From Sulfurovaceae bacterium (GTDB lineage Bacteria > Campylobacterota > Campylobacteria > Campylobacterales > Sulfurovaceae), in contig JAQTLV010000003.1 of the NCBI GenBank assembly GCA_028714675.1, forward strand, positions 248,001 to 312,000: a stretch of 64,000 bases of DNA, given 5' to 3'. A program made the position numbers and the translations under genes. This document shows, one piece after another, positions 11,765 to 21,265 of this stretch; the first letter of the stretch is position 1, and every line of letters begins with the position of its first letter. A model generated the notes under the pieces. That model was not told the DNA's origin. It searched no databases and worked only from the letters and a program-made list of their open reading frames with translations.

Positions 11765-12940
11765 GTGAACATACACGAATATCAAGCAAAACAAATTTTT
11801 GCTAAATATGGCGTTCCAACACCTAGAGGGATTATAGCAAATACACCAGAAGAAGCACTAATAAATGCCAAAGAGCTTGGAGGAAATATTTGGGTGGTTA
11901 AAGCCCAAATACATGCTGGGGGAAGAGGATTAGGAGGCGGTGTTAAGTTGGCCCGTTCATTGGATGAAGTTAAAACTTTGGCATCTGAAATTATTGGAAT
12001 GACTCTTGTTACTCATCAAACAGGACCAGAAGGTAAACTCGTTCAAAAGGTTTATATAGAAGAGGGCGCAGATATAAAAGATGAGCTATATTTGGGCGTA
12101 GTTCTTGATCGTGCAAAAGAGATGCCAATAATTATGGCAAGTACCGAAGGCGGTATGGAGATAGAAAAAGTAGCTCATGATACACCAGAAAAAATTATAA
12201 AAGTTGCAGTTGATCCTGCTATTGGCTTTCAAGGCTTTCATGGCAGAGAGCTTGTATTTGGGCTTGGTATCACAAATCCAGACGAACAAAAGAAACTTAT
12301 AAACTTTGCATCAAAACTATATAAAGTATATATGGATAATGATGCAGAGATGATAGAAATAAATCCACTAATAAAAACTGGAAGCGGAGACTTTTTGGCA
12401 CTTGATGGTAAAATGGGTTTTGATGATTCAGCTCTTGGTCGTCATCCAGATATAGAAGCTATGAGAGATCTTAGCGAAGAAGATCCAGATGAAAGAGAAG
12501 CTAGTCAGTATGGACTTAGCTATGTATCTCTTGACGGTGAAATTGGTTGTATGGTAAATGGCGCAGGGTTAGCTATGGGTACGATGGATACAATTAACTA
12601 TATGGGCGGAACACCCGCAAATTTCCTTGATGTCGGTGGTAAGGCAAATGCAGAGACTGTTGCAAAAGGCTTTGAAATAATCCTTAAAAATCCAAATGTA
12701 AAAGCAATTTTTGTAAATATTTTTGGTGGAATTGTAAGATGCGATAGAATTGCAAATGGTATATTAGAAGCTACTAATTTGGTTGATGTTCATGTTCCAG
12801 TTATTGTTAGACTTGATGGCACAAATGCAACAGAGGCAATAGAAATTTTAAGAAATGCAAATATACCAAATATAATACCAGCTATTGATCTTGCTGATGG
12901 TGCAGCAAAAGCCGTAAAAGCTGCCAAAGGAGAAAAATAA
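11765..12940 (+). CDS. sucC: Succinyl-CoA ligase beta subunit
   Basis: A 391-residue ATP-grasp subunit of succinyl-CoA synthetase, binding nucleotide and succinate. The start is GTG, preceded by AAGGAGA, giving [17 protein letters not shown], the usual SucC N-terminus. The ATP-grasp segment [17 protein letters not shown] and the C-terminal CoA-ligase region [16 protein letters not shown] are clear. The stop shares its last base with the ATG of sucD (TAATG), as expected for a 1:1 complex. Confidence 0.97.
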   Translation: MNIHEYQAKQIFAKYGVPTPRGIIANTPEEALINAKELGGNIWVVKAQIHAGGRGLGGGVKLARSLDEVKTLASEIIGMTLVTHQTGPEGKLVQKVYIEEGADIKDELYLGVVLDRAKEMPIIMASTEGGMEIEKVAHDTPEKIIKVAVDPAIGFQGFHGRELVFGLGITNPDEQKKLINFASKLYKVYMDNDAEMIEINPLIKTGSGDFLALDGKMGFDDSALGRHPDIEAMRDLSEEDPDEREASQYGLSYVSLDGEIGCMVNGAGLAMGTMDTINYMGGTPANFLDVGGKANAETVAKGFEIILKNPNVKAIFVNIFGGIVRCDRIANGILEATNLVDVHVPVIVRLDGTNATEAIEILRNANIPNIIPAIDLADGAAKAVKAAKGEK

Positions 12941-13812
12941 TGTCAATTTTAGTAAATAAAGACACAAAAGTAATCGTTCAAGGATTTACTGGAAAAGAGG
13001 GAACTTTTCATGCTGAACAATGTTTGGCTTATGGTACAAAAATTGTTGGTGGTGTAACGCCAAATAAGGGCGGACAAGAGCATCTAGGACTTCCAGTATT
13101 TAATACTGTAAATGATGCAGTAAAATCAACAGGTGCAACTGTATCTATGATATTTGTTCCACCTGCATTTGTTGGTGATGCTGTTATGGAAGCTGCTGAA
13201 GCAGGAATAGAACTTGCTGTTGTTATTACAGAAGGTGCACCTGTAAGAGATATGCAAATGGCAAAAGCTTATGCTACTAAAAAAGGGATGAAAACAATAG
13301 GGCCAAATTGTCCTGGCATTATTACTGCTGAGGAATGTAAAATAGGAATTATGCCTGGCAATATTTTTAAAAAAGGAAATATTGGACTTATTTCAAAATC
13401 AGGAACTTTAACATACGAAGGTGCAAATCAAGTATGCAAAGAAGGTTTTGGGATAAGTACTGCTGTTGGAATCGGTGGAGATCCAATCATAGGACTATCA
13501 TATAAACAATTACTCCCAATGTTTGAAGCAGATCCTGAAACAAAAGCTATTGTTATGATAGGTGAAATTGGTGGGGACTTAGAAATTCAAGCAGCACAAT
13601 TTATCAAAGAAAACATAACAAAACCTGTTGTTGCATTTATCGCAGGGCAGACAGCACCTAAAGGCAAAAGAATGGGTCATGCTGGAGCAATCGTAAGTGG
13701 AAGTGCAGGAACTGCAGCAGAAAAAATGGAAGCTCTTAAGGCTGCTGGTGTAACAGTAGTTGTGAGTCCAGCCGAAATAGGTAAAGCCGTAAAAGAAGCT
13801 TTATCAAAATAA
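12940..13812 (+). CDS. sucD: Succinyl-CoA ligase alpha subunit
   Basis: A 290-residue alpha subunit that carries the phosphorylated histidine and binds CoA. The catalytic residue is H247 in [11 protein letters not shown]. The N-terminal CoA-binding Rossmann part begins [13 protein letters not shown], and the segment [21 protein letters not shown] is conserved. It is coupled to sucC by a one-base overlap. In this gene block the enzyme joins succinate to the 2-oxoglutarate:ferredoxin oxidoreductase step encoded just downstream. Confidence 0.97.
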   Translation: MSILVNKDTKVIVQGFTGKEGTFHAEQCLAYGTKIVGGVTPNKGGQEHLGLPVFNTVNDAVKSTGATVSMIFVPPAFVGDAVMEAAEAGIELAVVITEGAPVRDMQMAKAYATKKGMKTIGPNCPGIITAEECKIGIMPGNIFKKGNIGLISKSGTLTYEGANQVCKEGFGISTAVGIGGDPIIGLSYKQLLPMFEADPETKAIVMIGEIGGDLEIQAAQFIKENITKPVVAFIAGQTAPKGKRMGHAGAIVSGSAGTAAEKMEALKAAGVTVVVSPAEIGKAVKEALSK

Positions 13813-13920
13813 TCAAAAACATATAGGGCTTCTTGGGCTCTATGTACCTTCATTTCTTAAATAACTAAAAATCAACAATTAAATATGTTATACTTGTTTC
13901 AAAAACAAAAGGATTTTATT

Positions 13921-14199
13921 GTGAAAAAAACATTTGAAGTTGAAAATGTTAAATGCGATGGGTGTGCTAATACTCTTAAAAAGAAACTTTTAAATGATTT
14001 TGGCGAAGTAGAAGTAAATTTGGATGTTTTTCCAAGACAAATAACACTTGATATAAAAGATGATGATATAAATAAATTAAGAGAAATACTCAAATCTATC
14101 GGCTATCCAATGAGTGATGAAAAACTTGATGCTATTGATAATATAACTACAAAAGCAAAAAGTTTTATCTCATGTGCTACTGGTAAGCTGGATAAGTAA
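13921..14199 (+). CDS. Heavy-metal-associated (HMA) domain protein
   Basis: A small cytosolic protein of 92 residues starting at GTG 13921, which has an AAAGG 9-13 bases upstream; an in-frame ATG at 13885 has no ribosome-binding site. The N-terminal 70 residues are a ferredoxin-like HMA fold with the metal motif KCDGCANTL, as in CopZ-type copper chaperones. A C-terminal tail of about 25 residues adds one more Cys (SFISCATG). It could deliver copper or another soft metal, but no P-type ATPase is nearby. It interrupts the sucCD-oor block and has its own upstream gap. Confidence 0.8.
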   Translation: MKKTFEVENVKCDGCANTLKKKLLNDFGEVEVNLDVFPRQITLDIKDDDINKLREILKSIGYPMSDEKLDAIDNITTKAKSFISCATGKLDK

Positions 14200-14304
14200 A
14201 AAAAAGTAAAAAATAATGTGCAACAAAAAGTAACAACTTACTCTTTTGGTGTATTATTGCAAAGGTTTAAAATTATCATTATAAAATTTTAGTTATTCTA
14301 TCTT

Positions 14305-14347
14305 AAGTGAAAAGGTATACCATCACTTCATAGAAGATTTTATCTTC
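14305..14347 (+). promoter_or_regulatory. Candidate operator and stem-loop in the oorDABC leader
   Basis: The leader of oorD holds two dyads. AAGTGA (14305-14310) and TCACTT (14323-14328) flank the palindrome GGTATACC (14314-14321). A 6-bp hairpin, GAAGAT/ATCTTC, follows at 14333-14347. The first could bind a dimeric regulator and the second could sit in the 5' leader RNA. No known factor is matched. Confidence 0.35.
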
Positions 14348-14382
14348 ATCTAAAATAACAATTAACAAAAAAGGGGAAATAG

Positions 14383-14706
14383 ATGTCATCAAATATGAAA
14401 GCTCCTGAAAACACTCCAGTATGGGTAAATACAGCTAGATGTAAGGCATGCGATAAGTGTGTAGATGTTTGTCCTGCTGGTGTTTTGTCTATGCAACCTG
14501 AACCTAGCTCCACGCTTGGGGCAATGATTTCAGTTATTGCGCCAGAATCTTGTATAGGATGTGGAGAGTGCGAATTAACATGCCCAGATTTTGCTATATA
14601 TGTAGCCGATAAGTCAGAATTCAAATTTTCAAAACTTACAGATGCTGCCAAACAAAGAGCAGAAGCAATAACAAATAATAAATATAGATTACCTGCGGGT
14701 TATTAA
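14383..14706 (+). CDS. oorD: 2-oxoglutarate:ferredoxin oxidoreductase delta subunit
   Basis: A 107-residue ferredoxin-like subunit with two [4Fe-4S] motifs, CKACDKCVDVCP and CIGCGECELTCP. It passes electrons between the catalytic subunits and external ferredoxin or flavodoxin. The ATG follows AAGGGGAAAT. It is the first gene of oorDABC, the order found in Helicobacter pylori and Campylobacter jejuni, where the four-subunit enzyme is essential or near-essential. A 9-base gap separates it from oorA. Confidence 0.94.
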   Translation: MSSNMKAPENTPVWVNTARCKACDKCVDVCPAGVLSMQPEPSSTLGAMISVIAPESCIGCGECELTCPDFAIYVADKSEFKFSKLTDAAKQRAEAITNNKYRLPAGY

Positions 14707-14715
14707 GGAGAAAAA

Positions 14716-15849
14716 ATGGCTACTAGAGAAGTGATAGCAGGCGGGAATGAGTTAGCAGCTAAAGCTGCTGCTGATGCTGGATGTAAGTTTTTTGGAGGAT
14801 ATCCCATTACTCCTTCGAGTGAAATTATGCATGAAATGTCAGATTTGATGCCAGAGCATGGTGGTGCTTGTATTCAAATGGAAGATGAAATTGCAGGCGT
14901 AGCTTCTGCTATTGGTGCATCTATGAGTGGGGTTAGATCTATGACAGCTACAAGCGGTCCGGGCATTAGTTTAAAAGCAGAAAATCTTGGATTTGCTCAA
15001 ATGGCTGAAGTGCCACTTGTTGTAGTGAATGTTATGAGAGGTGGACCATCAACTGGTCTTCCAACCAGAGTATCTCAAGGTGATATTGCTCAAGCAAAAA
15101 ATCCATCTCATGGTGATTATAAATCAATTACGCTTTGTGCTGGTAATCTAGCAGAGTGTTATACACAAACCGTAAGAGCATTTAATCTAGCAGATAGATT
15201 CATGCAGCCAGTAATTGTACTTTTAGATGAAACTATAGGTCATATGCATGGTAAAGCTGTAATACCTACAGCAGAAGATGTAAAAGCTGAAATTAAATTA
15301 AGAAAACAATTCACAGGAGAGGCAAGCGAGTATAAACCTTATGGGGTAGCTCAAGATGAGCCAGCAGTTCTTAATCCTATGTTTAAAGGATATAGATACC
15401 ACTTTACTGGATTGCACCATAATGCAACAGGTTTTCCAACAGAAGAGATTGAAACTTGTAGAAAACTGATTGAGAGACTTTTCAATAAAGTAGAAGCACA
15501 TGAAGATGAACTTGAATCTTATGAAGAGTTTATGCTTGAAGATGCAGAATTTTTACTTATAGCTTATGGATCTGTTTCCCTTGCAGCAAAAGAAGCTATA
15601 AGACATCTTAGAGCGGCTGGCATAAAAGCTGGTCTATTTAGACCTATAACCATTTGGCCTAGTCCTGCAAAAAGAATCAAATATTGGACAGACAAAATCC
15701 AAAAAGTTCTTATTGTAGAGTTGAACATCGGTCAATACAGAGATGAAATTCAAAGAGCTTCTGGAAGACTTGACATAGAAGGGCTATTCAAAGTTAATGG
15801 TAGACCAATTTCTCCTTATGAGATAGTAGAAAAAGCGAAAGGAATGTAA
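14716..15849 (+). CDS. oorA: 2-oxoglutarate:ferredoxin oxidoreductase alpha subunit
   Basis: A 377-residue subunit carrying the pyrimidine-binding thiamin-enzyme fold and the following transketolase-like domain. Recognisable segments are GGYPITPSSEIMHEM, the active-site-type MTATSGPGISLKAENLG, and MRGGPSTGLPTR, all typical of the KorA/OorA family. The enzyme turns 2-oxoglutarate and CoA into succinyl-CoA, CO2 and reduced ferredoxin, or fixes CO2 in the reverse direction. AAGGAG precedes the start. oorB begins immediately after the stop. Confidence 0.96.
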   Translation: MATREVIAGGNELAAKAAADAGCKFFGGYPITPSSEIMHEMSDLMPEHGGACIQMEDEIAGVASAIGASMSGVRSMTATSGPGISLKAENLGFAQMAEVPLVVVNVMRGGPSTGLPTRVSQGDIAQAKNPSHGDYKSITLCAGNLAECYTQTVRAFNLADRFMQPVIVLLDETIGHMHGKAVIPTAEDVKAEIKLRKQFTGEASEYKPYGVAQDEPAVLNPMFKGYRYHFTGLHHNATGFPTEEIETCRKLIERLFNKVEAHEDELESYEEFMLEDAEFLLIAYGSVSLAAKEAIRHLRAAGIKAGLFRPITIWPSPAKRIKYWTDKIQKVLIVELNIGQYRDEIQRASGRLDIEGLFKVNGRPISPYEIVEKAKGM

Positions 15850-16707
15850 ATGGCATTTAATTATGATAATTTTTTAAGAGTTGACAAAATGCCAACACTA
15901 TGGTGTTGGGGATGCGGAGATGGTGTTGTATTAAAAGCCTATATTCGTGCTATTGATTCACTTGGATGGGATAAAAATGACATTTGTTTAGTTTCTGGGA
16001 TTGGATGTAGTGGAAGATTTTCATCTTATGTTGATTGTAACACAGTTCATACAACGCATGGTAGAACAATAGCATTTGCAACTGGTATAAAATTGGCAAA
16101 TCCAGATAAACATGTAGTATGTGTAGCAGGTGATGGTGATGCCTTGGCAATAGGTGGAAATCATACAATTCATGGCTGTAGAAGAAATATAGATATAACT
16201 CTTATTTTAATAAATAACTTTATCTATGGACTAACAAATTCACAAACAAGTCCAACAACTCCTCAAGGTTTCTGGACTGTTAGTCAACAAGCTGGTAACA
16301 TAGATCCGACTTTCAATGCTTGCAAGCTTGCAATTGCAGCTGGAGCGTCATTTGTGGGTAGAGAAAAAGTTAGCGAACCTAAAAAGCTAGAAAAACTAAT
16401 TGCAAAAGGTTTGGCTCATAAAGGCTTTAGTTTTGTAGAAGTTTTATCAAATTGCCATATAAATCTTGGTAGAAAAAATAAAATGAATTCGGCTATGGAA
16501 AATCTGGATTGGATAGATAGCATAACTGTATCTAAAACAAAATATGACAATATGAGTGAAGAAGATAGAAAAAATCTACTTCCAACTGGCATATTGCATG
16601 AAGATGATAACGCAAAAGAATATTGTGAAATGTATGAGCAAGTAAGACAAGTTCATCAAGGTAAACGCAAAACTATCACGCAAGATGATTTTGCTAAAAA
16701 GATTTAA
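15850..16707 (+). CDS. oorB: 2-oxoglutarate:ferredoxin oxidoreductase beta subunit
   Basis: A 285-residue thiamin-diphosphate-binding subunit. The motif GDGDALAIGGNH followed by NIDITLILINN is the TPP/Mg site. The opening CWGCGDG and later VSGIGCSGR are typical of the KorB family. It starts directly after the oorA stop with no spacer and ends 11 bases before oorC, consistent with a stoichiometric complex. Confidence 0.96.
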   Translation: MAFNYDNFLRVDKMPTLWCWGCGDGVVLKAYIRAIDSLGWDKNDICLVSGIGCSGRFSSYVDCNTVHTTHGRTIAFATGIKLANPDKHVVCVAGDGDALAIGGNHTIHGCRRNIDITLILINNFIYGLTNSQTSPTTPQGFWTVSQQAGNIDPTFNACKLAIAAGASFVGREKVSEPKKLEKLIAKGLAHKGFSFVEVLSNCHINLGRKNKMNSAMENLDWIDSITVSKTKYDNMSEEDRKNLLPTGILHEDDNAKEYCEMYEQVRQVHQGKRKTITQDDFAKKI

Positions 16708-16718
16708 GGAGTAACACG

Positions 16719-17276
16719 ATGGCTAGAACAGTAATGAGATTTACAGGTGTTGGCGGACAAGGTGTTCTTCTGGCTGGTGAAATTTTTGCAGAAGCAAAAA
16801 TTAAAGCTGGTGGTTTCGGACAAAAAACAGCTACTTATACATCACAAGTTCGTGGTGGACCAACGGTTGTTGATATTATCTTAGATGATGATGAGATATT
16901 TTATCCTTATGCAAATGATGGAGAGATAGACTTTATGCTTTCAGTAGCGCAAGTTAGTTTTAACTTATTTAAAAATGGTGTTACTGAAGGTGGTACAATC
17001 GTAATTGAGCCAAACCTTGTTCATCCAACTGAAGAAGATAGAAAAAAATGGAATATTGTTGAAATTCCTATTATTACGATTGCAAAAGAAGAAGTTGGTA
17101 ATGTTATAACACAATCTGTTGTAGCACTTGCTATAGCAAACACTTTTATGAATGCGATTGATAAACAGACTCTAATTGATACAATGTTAAGTAAAGTACC
17201 AGCAAAAGTACACGATATTAATATAAAAGCTTTTGATCTTGGTGAAAAATACGCCAAAGAGGCAATGAAAAAATAA
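16719..17276 (+). CDS. oorC: 2-oxoglutarate:ferredoxin oxidoreductase gamma subunit
   Basis: A 185-residue gamma-domain subunit, the last of the four. The glycine-rich start FTGVGGQGVLLAGEIFAEA and the segment YTSQVRGGPTVVDI are family hallmarks. AAGGAG precedes its ATG. A bidirectional terminator lies just after it, which ends the transcription unit. Confidence 0.95.
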   Translation: MARTVMRFTGVGGQGVLLAGEIFAEAKIKAGGFGQKTATYTSQVRGGPTVVDIILDDDEIFYPYANDGEIDFMLSVAQVSFNLFKNGVTEGGTIVIEPNLVHPTEEDRKKWNIVEIPIITIAKEEVGNVITQSVVALAIANTFMNAIDKQTLIDTMLSKVPAKVHDINIKAFDLGEKYAKEAMKK

Positions 17277-17282
17277 TATTTT

Positions 17283-17306
17283 GATAAGCCTTTTGGCTTA
17301 TCTTTT
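17283..17306. terminator. Rho-independent terminator after oorC
   Basis: An 8-bp stem (GATAAGCC at 17283-17290, GGCTTATC at 17295-17302) with a TTTT loop, followed by TTTT. It lies between two convergent genes and probably serves the + strand operon. Confidence 0.85.
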
Positions 17307-17317
17307 GTAATTTAATC

Positions 17318-17692
17318 TTATTTATATTGCTCAGATAAATAAGCAATAATTTTATCTAATTCATCTTCAGTAACAACTCCTTTTTGAGAAGGCATAAGTC
17401 CAAATTTTTGAATTTTTTGTGGCATACATAACGCTTTTTCTTTTGTTGGGTTCATGATATAGTCTTTCATGAATTTATTTGACTCTTCTTTGGTGTTGAA
17501 ACTTGTTTTTAAATGAAACATTAAGCCTTCCATAGGTGGAGCTATAAGTGCATTCATTTCTGCCATAGAGTTTGGTCTTGCAGATGTATGACATATTGCA
17601 CATTTGGAATCATAAAGTTTTTTACCATCACTCATATCATCACATTGAGCAATTAGTGTTAAAAAACAACAAGCTATTAGAATTTTTTTCAT
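17318..17692 (-). CDS. Periplasmic monohaem cytochrome c
   Basis: A 124-residue exported cytochrome with signal peptide (about residues 1-18), the haem motif CAICH and a likely distal Met in FGLMPSQ. It ends with a typical C-terminal helix (ELDKIIAYLSEQYK). Extra Cys at the end of the signal (AQCDD) and in ALCMPQ are unusual; the first could hint at lipid anchoring, but the lipobox is poor. It is convergent to oorC and transcribed alone, with its ATG preceded by AAAGGATAT. Confidence 0.82.
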   Translation of the reverse strand: MKKILIACCFLTLIAQCDDMSDGKKLYDSKCAICHTSARPNSMAEMNALIAPPMEGLMFHLKTSFNTKEESNKFMKDYIMNPTKEKALCMPQKIQKFGLMPSQKGVVTEDELDKIIAYLSEQYK

Positions 17693-17826
17693 TTTTATAT
17701 CCTTTGGGGTTAAAATAGTCTTTATTGAATTATGACATACAAAAGCTTGTTGTTTTGTTATAATAATAATTAGAATAAGTAATATTATAAAAATTATTAT
17801 AATTATTTTGTGGTAAAAATAAAATA

Positions 17827-17835
17827 TGCTATAAT
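17827..17835 (+). promoter_or_regulatory. Extended -10 promoter of the RNase P RNA gene
   Basis: TGCTATAAT is a perfect extended -10 element, ending 7 bases before the first base of the RNase P helix P1, the expected spacing to a start at 17842-17843. Confidence 0.75.
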
Positions 17836-17842
17836 TCCATCC

Positions 17843-18185
17843 AAGGTGCGATAGGTAGTTGCTGGTGATTTTTTCACGAGAGGAAAGTCCGAGCTACAAT
17901 AGAGACAAGACTCCACCTAACAGGTGGCCAGAGCAATCTGAGGGCAAGTGCAACAGAGAGTAGACTACCGCTTTGGCGGTAAAAGGTGAAAGGGTGGGGT
18001 AAGAGCCCACCAGTGGCTGTGGTAACATAGTTAGCTAGGTAAACCCTGTCTGTAGCAAGAAGTACATGGTAAAAGTCTCTAATCTTGGCAGCAATGCCAA
18101 AATAGTACTTCGCTTGAGCTTTGTAGCAATACATAGCCTAGATAAATAACTACCCACGACAGAACTCGGCTTATAGTCGCACCTT
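17843..18185 (+). ncRNA. rnpB: RNase P RNA (class A)
   Basis: The catalytic RNA that trims the 5' leader of tRNA precursors. The ends pair as helix P1 (AAGGTGCGA at 17843-17851 with TCGCACCTT at 18177-18185). The universally conserved core is present: GAGGAAAGTCCGAGC at the 5' side (from about 17879), ACAGAG plus GTGAAAGGGTG-type middle segments, GTAAACCC near 18040, and ACAGAACTCGGCTTA near the 3' end. Length of about 343 bases is normal. Short open frames overlapping it on the other strand are not genes. Confidence 0.95.
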
Positions 18186-18267
18186 AACTTCAAAAATATC
18201 AAGTATAAACCCTTTAAATTAAGCAAACAAAATATAATATATTTAAAATTTAACAAAGAGGCATAAA

Positions 18268-20052
18268 ATGCAACATACAGCTTGTGGGCTTGATTGTTAC
18301 GATGGTTGCAGTATAGTTTATGATAACGATAAAATAACTGGGGATAAACTACATCCCATTACACAAGGGGCTCTTTGTGCCAATATAAATACTAATATAC
18401 TTAAAGCTCCTCGTATAACAACACCTATGATAAATGGTAAAAAAGTGTCCATACAAGAAGCTTTGGAGTATGTAGCAAATAAAATAAACGATAAAACTCT
18501 ACTTTGGAGAGGAAGTGGAAATGTTGCAGTTATGCAAGAGGTTACAAACCTATTGATAGACAAAATAGGCGGAACAATCACAAAAGGTTCTTTGTGTGAT
18601 GGTGCAGGAGAAGCTGGAATATTAGAAGGTAGAGGAGTAAATCTAACTTTGCCATTAGAACAAATAGCAAAAAGTGAAGTTGTAGTTATTTGGGGCAGGG
18701 ATGCAACTGTAACAAATAGACACATATTGCCATTTATAAAAAATAAAAAAATAATAGTTATAGATCCCATAAAAACAAAGATAGCCAAAAGTGCCCATTT
18801 GCATATACAATTAGCTCCAAGAAGTGATTTTTATCTAGCAATTTTGCTAGCTAGATTTATATTTATGGAAGAGTTATATGATAAAGAGTGGCTTAATGAG
18901 TTTTCAAGCGATTATGAAGAGTATTATGATTTTGTTCGCACATTTCGTATAAAAGCACTCTTGGCTCTTATTGATACAAATTTGGATACTATCGGTGAAA
19001 TGTTATCTATTCTTGAGGGTAAAAAAGTTGTTTTTTTAGTTGGTGCTGGTGTGCAAAGATATAGCATAGGAAATGAAGTTTTAAGAGCGATAGATGCTCT
19101 TGCTGCTCTACTTGGGCTTTTTGGCAAAGAAGGATGTGGGGTTAGTTATCTAGGAGATTCTAAACTAGGATTTAAAAATCCATTTGCCATAGAAGCCAAA
19201 AGAGTATCAAAAGTAGATACACCGTTTGATAAATTTGATAGCGTTATTATTCAAGGCGGCAATCCATGTGAATCTATGCCAAATACAAATGAAGTGATAA
19301 ACAGACTTGGTAAAGTGAAAGATATAGTATATTTTGGGCTATATGAAAATGAAACTTCAAAGCGAGCAAATATCATAATCCCTGCGAAAAACTTTTTTGA
19401 AAAAGACGATATTAGATTGACTTATGGTCATAGTTATATATCTAAAATCAATAAAATAAAAGAGTGTGATTTTGGCATAAGTGAATACGATCTGACAAAA
19501 GAGATTTTTGAGCTCAAAGGGTTTGATGGATTAAAAAGTGAAGAGTATTATTTAAACTACTGGTTAGATCAATGCGAAAAAATAGGAGATGTTTTTCTAT
19601 CAAAAGCATACAAAGAGTTTCCATATAGCGATGGTTTTGGGAAAGATGAAGATGAAGATTTTGTTTTTTTAGATGACCATGATGATGATTTTATTGAGAG
19701 AAAAAAGCTAATGCGACCTGAGGAATGCAAAAGTATTTCAAAAGAAGAAAACTATTTTTGGCTGTTAAATGGAAAATCAAATGATTCGCTGAATACACAA
19801 TTTGAAAAGAGTGATAAAGTGATATTGCATCCTGATTTGGGATTTTGCGATGATGAAGCTGTGCTAATAAGCTCAAAATATGGAGAAATTATACTAAGGG
19901 TAAAAAACAGTACAGATATAAGGAGAGATTGCGTTAAAATAACTGCAAATACAATAGGAGTTAACAAGCTAACACCACCAATCATATCAAATGAAGGGCA
20001 TAATGCTTGTTATGGAGAAGTAAAGGTATCACTATCTAAAGTGTTGATATAA
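18268..20052 (+). CDS. Molybdopterin-dependent oxidoreductase
   Basis: A 594-residue cytoplasmic enzyme of the DMSO-reductase/formate-dehydrogenase superfamily; there is no Tat signal. The N-terminus has a [4Fe-4S] motif with C6, C10, C14 and C37. Conserved pieces include GSGNVAVMQEVTNLL, VIWGRDATVTNRH, GAGVQRYSIGN and the C-terminal molydopterin-dinucleotide-binding domain. It is shorter than formate dehydrogenase (700 or more residues) and has no partner subunits here, so the substrate is unknown. The cofactor gene mobB elsewhere in the window is consistent with molybdenum-enzyme maturation. argD follows after 28 bases. Confidence 0.82.
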   Translation: MQHTACGLDCYDGCSIVYDNDKITGDKLHPITQGALCANINTNILKAPRITTPMINGKKVSIQEALEYVANKINDKTLLWRGSGNVAVMQEVTNLLIDKIGGTITKGSLCDGAGEAGILEGRGVNLTLPLEQIAKSEVVVIWGRDATVTNRHILPFIKNKKIIVIDPIKTKIAKSAHLHIQLAPRSDFYLAILLARFIFMEELYDKEWLNEFSSDYEEYYDFVRTFRIKALLALIDTNLDTIGEMLSILEGKKVVFLVGAGVQRYSIGNEVLRAIDALAALLGLFGKEGCGVSYLGDSKLGFKNPFAIEAKRVSKVDTPFDKFDSVIIQGGNPCESMPNTNEVINRLGKVKDIVYFGLYENETSKRANIIIPAKNFFEKDDIRLTYGHSYISKINKIKECDFGISEYDLTKEIFELKGFDGLKSEEYYLNYWLDQCEKIGDVFLSKAYKEFPYSDGFGKDEDEDFVFLDDHDDDFIERKKLMRPEECKSISKEENYFWLLNGKSNDSLNTQFEKSDKVILHPDLGFCDDEAVLISSKYGEIILRVKNSTDIRRDCVKITANTIGVNKLTPPIISNEGHNACYGEVKVSLSKVLI

Positions 20053-20080
20053 TTATAAAAAACAAAAGAGAAAACAGAAA

Positions 20081-21265
20081 ATGACATTAGAAGAATTAGA
20101 TAAAAAATATGTCTTGCAAACTTATGCAAGAGATTATACAAATTTCACACATGGTGTAGGTTCTACACTTTATGATGAAAGTGGCAAAGATTATATAGAC
20201 TTTGCAAGTGGCATAGGAGTAAACAGTGTTGGGCATGGAAATGAAAAATTAGCAAATGCCATATGTGAGCAAGCCAAAAAGATTATACATATATCAAATT
20301 TGCAAGTAATCGAACCGCAAGCAAAATTAGCACAAAAAATAGCTTCACTTTATAGTGATGAAGTAGGAGTGTTTTTTTCAAATAGTGGGGCAGAAGCAAA
20401 TGAAGGTGCTATAAAACTTGCTAGAAAGTATGGCGAAGTAAATTTTCCCAAAAAACGATACAAAATCATAACACTCGAAAACTCTTTTCATGGAAGAACA
20501 CTAGCAACAGTAAAAGCAACTGGACAAGATAGTTTTCATCCATCTTGTTTTGCACCTTATATAGATGGTTTTTCTTATGCAAAAACTTTAAAAGATGTAG
20601 AAAATGTTGTAGACGATGAGACTGTAGCTGTAATGATTGAACTTATCAAAGGTGAGGGCGGTGTTGCAGCTTTGTCAAAAGACGAAGTAACACAATTGGC
20701 AAAATTTTTAAAAGAAAAAGGCATACTACTCATAGTTGATGAAGTACAAAGTGGAGTATTTCGAAGTGGAGAGTTTTTGGCTTCACAAGTTTATGGTATC
20801 AAGCCTGACATCATAACTTTGGCAAAAGGACTTGCTGGTGGGGTGCCGATAGGTGCGGTTATAACTCCACACAAAGATATATTTGTAGCAGGTGATCATG
20901 GTAGTACATTTGGTGGGAATTATCTAAGTACTACCGCAGGCAATACAGCATTGGAGATATTGGAAGATATCAAACAAAGCGGCCAGCTTGATATTACAAT
21001 AGCGTATTTTGAAGAAAAATTACAAAATATCCTAAAAGAAAATAGCGATAAATTTGAAGCAGTAACTGGACTTGGGCTCATGAGAGGATTGAAAGCTAAA
21101 AGTAGTGATATACAAGTCAAAACCATAAAACAGTCTTTAAAAGAGGGATTGATAGTGCTAAAATCAGGAAATAATACAGTTCGATTTTTGCCAAGTCTTA
21201 CTATCACAAAAGATGAAATCGATGAAGGTTTTGTACGATTTAAAAAGGCATTGTCAAATATATGA
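20081..21265 (+). CDS. argD: Acetylornithine aminotransferase
   Basis: A 394-residue class III PLP aminotransferase, transferring an amino group to N-acetylglutamate semialdehyde in arginine synthesis; many ArgD proteins also act in lysine synthesis. The PLP lysine is K249 in TLAKGLAGGVPIGA. Other family marks are FFSNSGAEANEGAIKLAR, NSFHGRTLATVKATGQ and LLIVDEVQSG. The stop overlaps the next gene by 4 bases (ATGA), so the downstream methyltransferase is probably co-translated. Confidence 0.94.
   Translation: MTLEELDKKYVLQTYARDYTNFTHGVGSTLYDESGKDYIDFASGIGVNSVGHGNEKLANAICEQAKKIIHISNLQVIEPQAKLAQKIASLYSDEVGVFFSNSGAEANEGAIKLARKYGEVNFPKKRYKIITLENSFHGRTLATVKATGQDSFHPSCFAPYIDGFSYAKTLKDVENVVDDETVAVMIELIKGEGGVAALSKDEVTQLAKFLKEKGILLIVDEVQSGVFRSGEFLASQVYGIKPDIITLAKGLAGGVPIGAVITPHKDIFVAGDHGSTFGGNYLSTTAGNTALEILEDIKQSGQLDITIAYFEEKLQNILKENSDKFEAVTGLGLMRGLKAKSSDIQVKTIKQSLKEGLIVLKSGNNTVRFLPSLTITKDEIDEGFVRFKKALSNI

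Noticed and set aside
17874-18256. Two - strand open frames over the RNase P gene
   Set aside because: The region is a structured RNA with pairing ends and conserved core, so coding is not expected.
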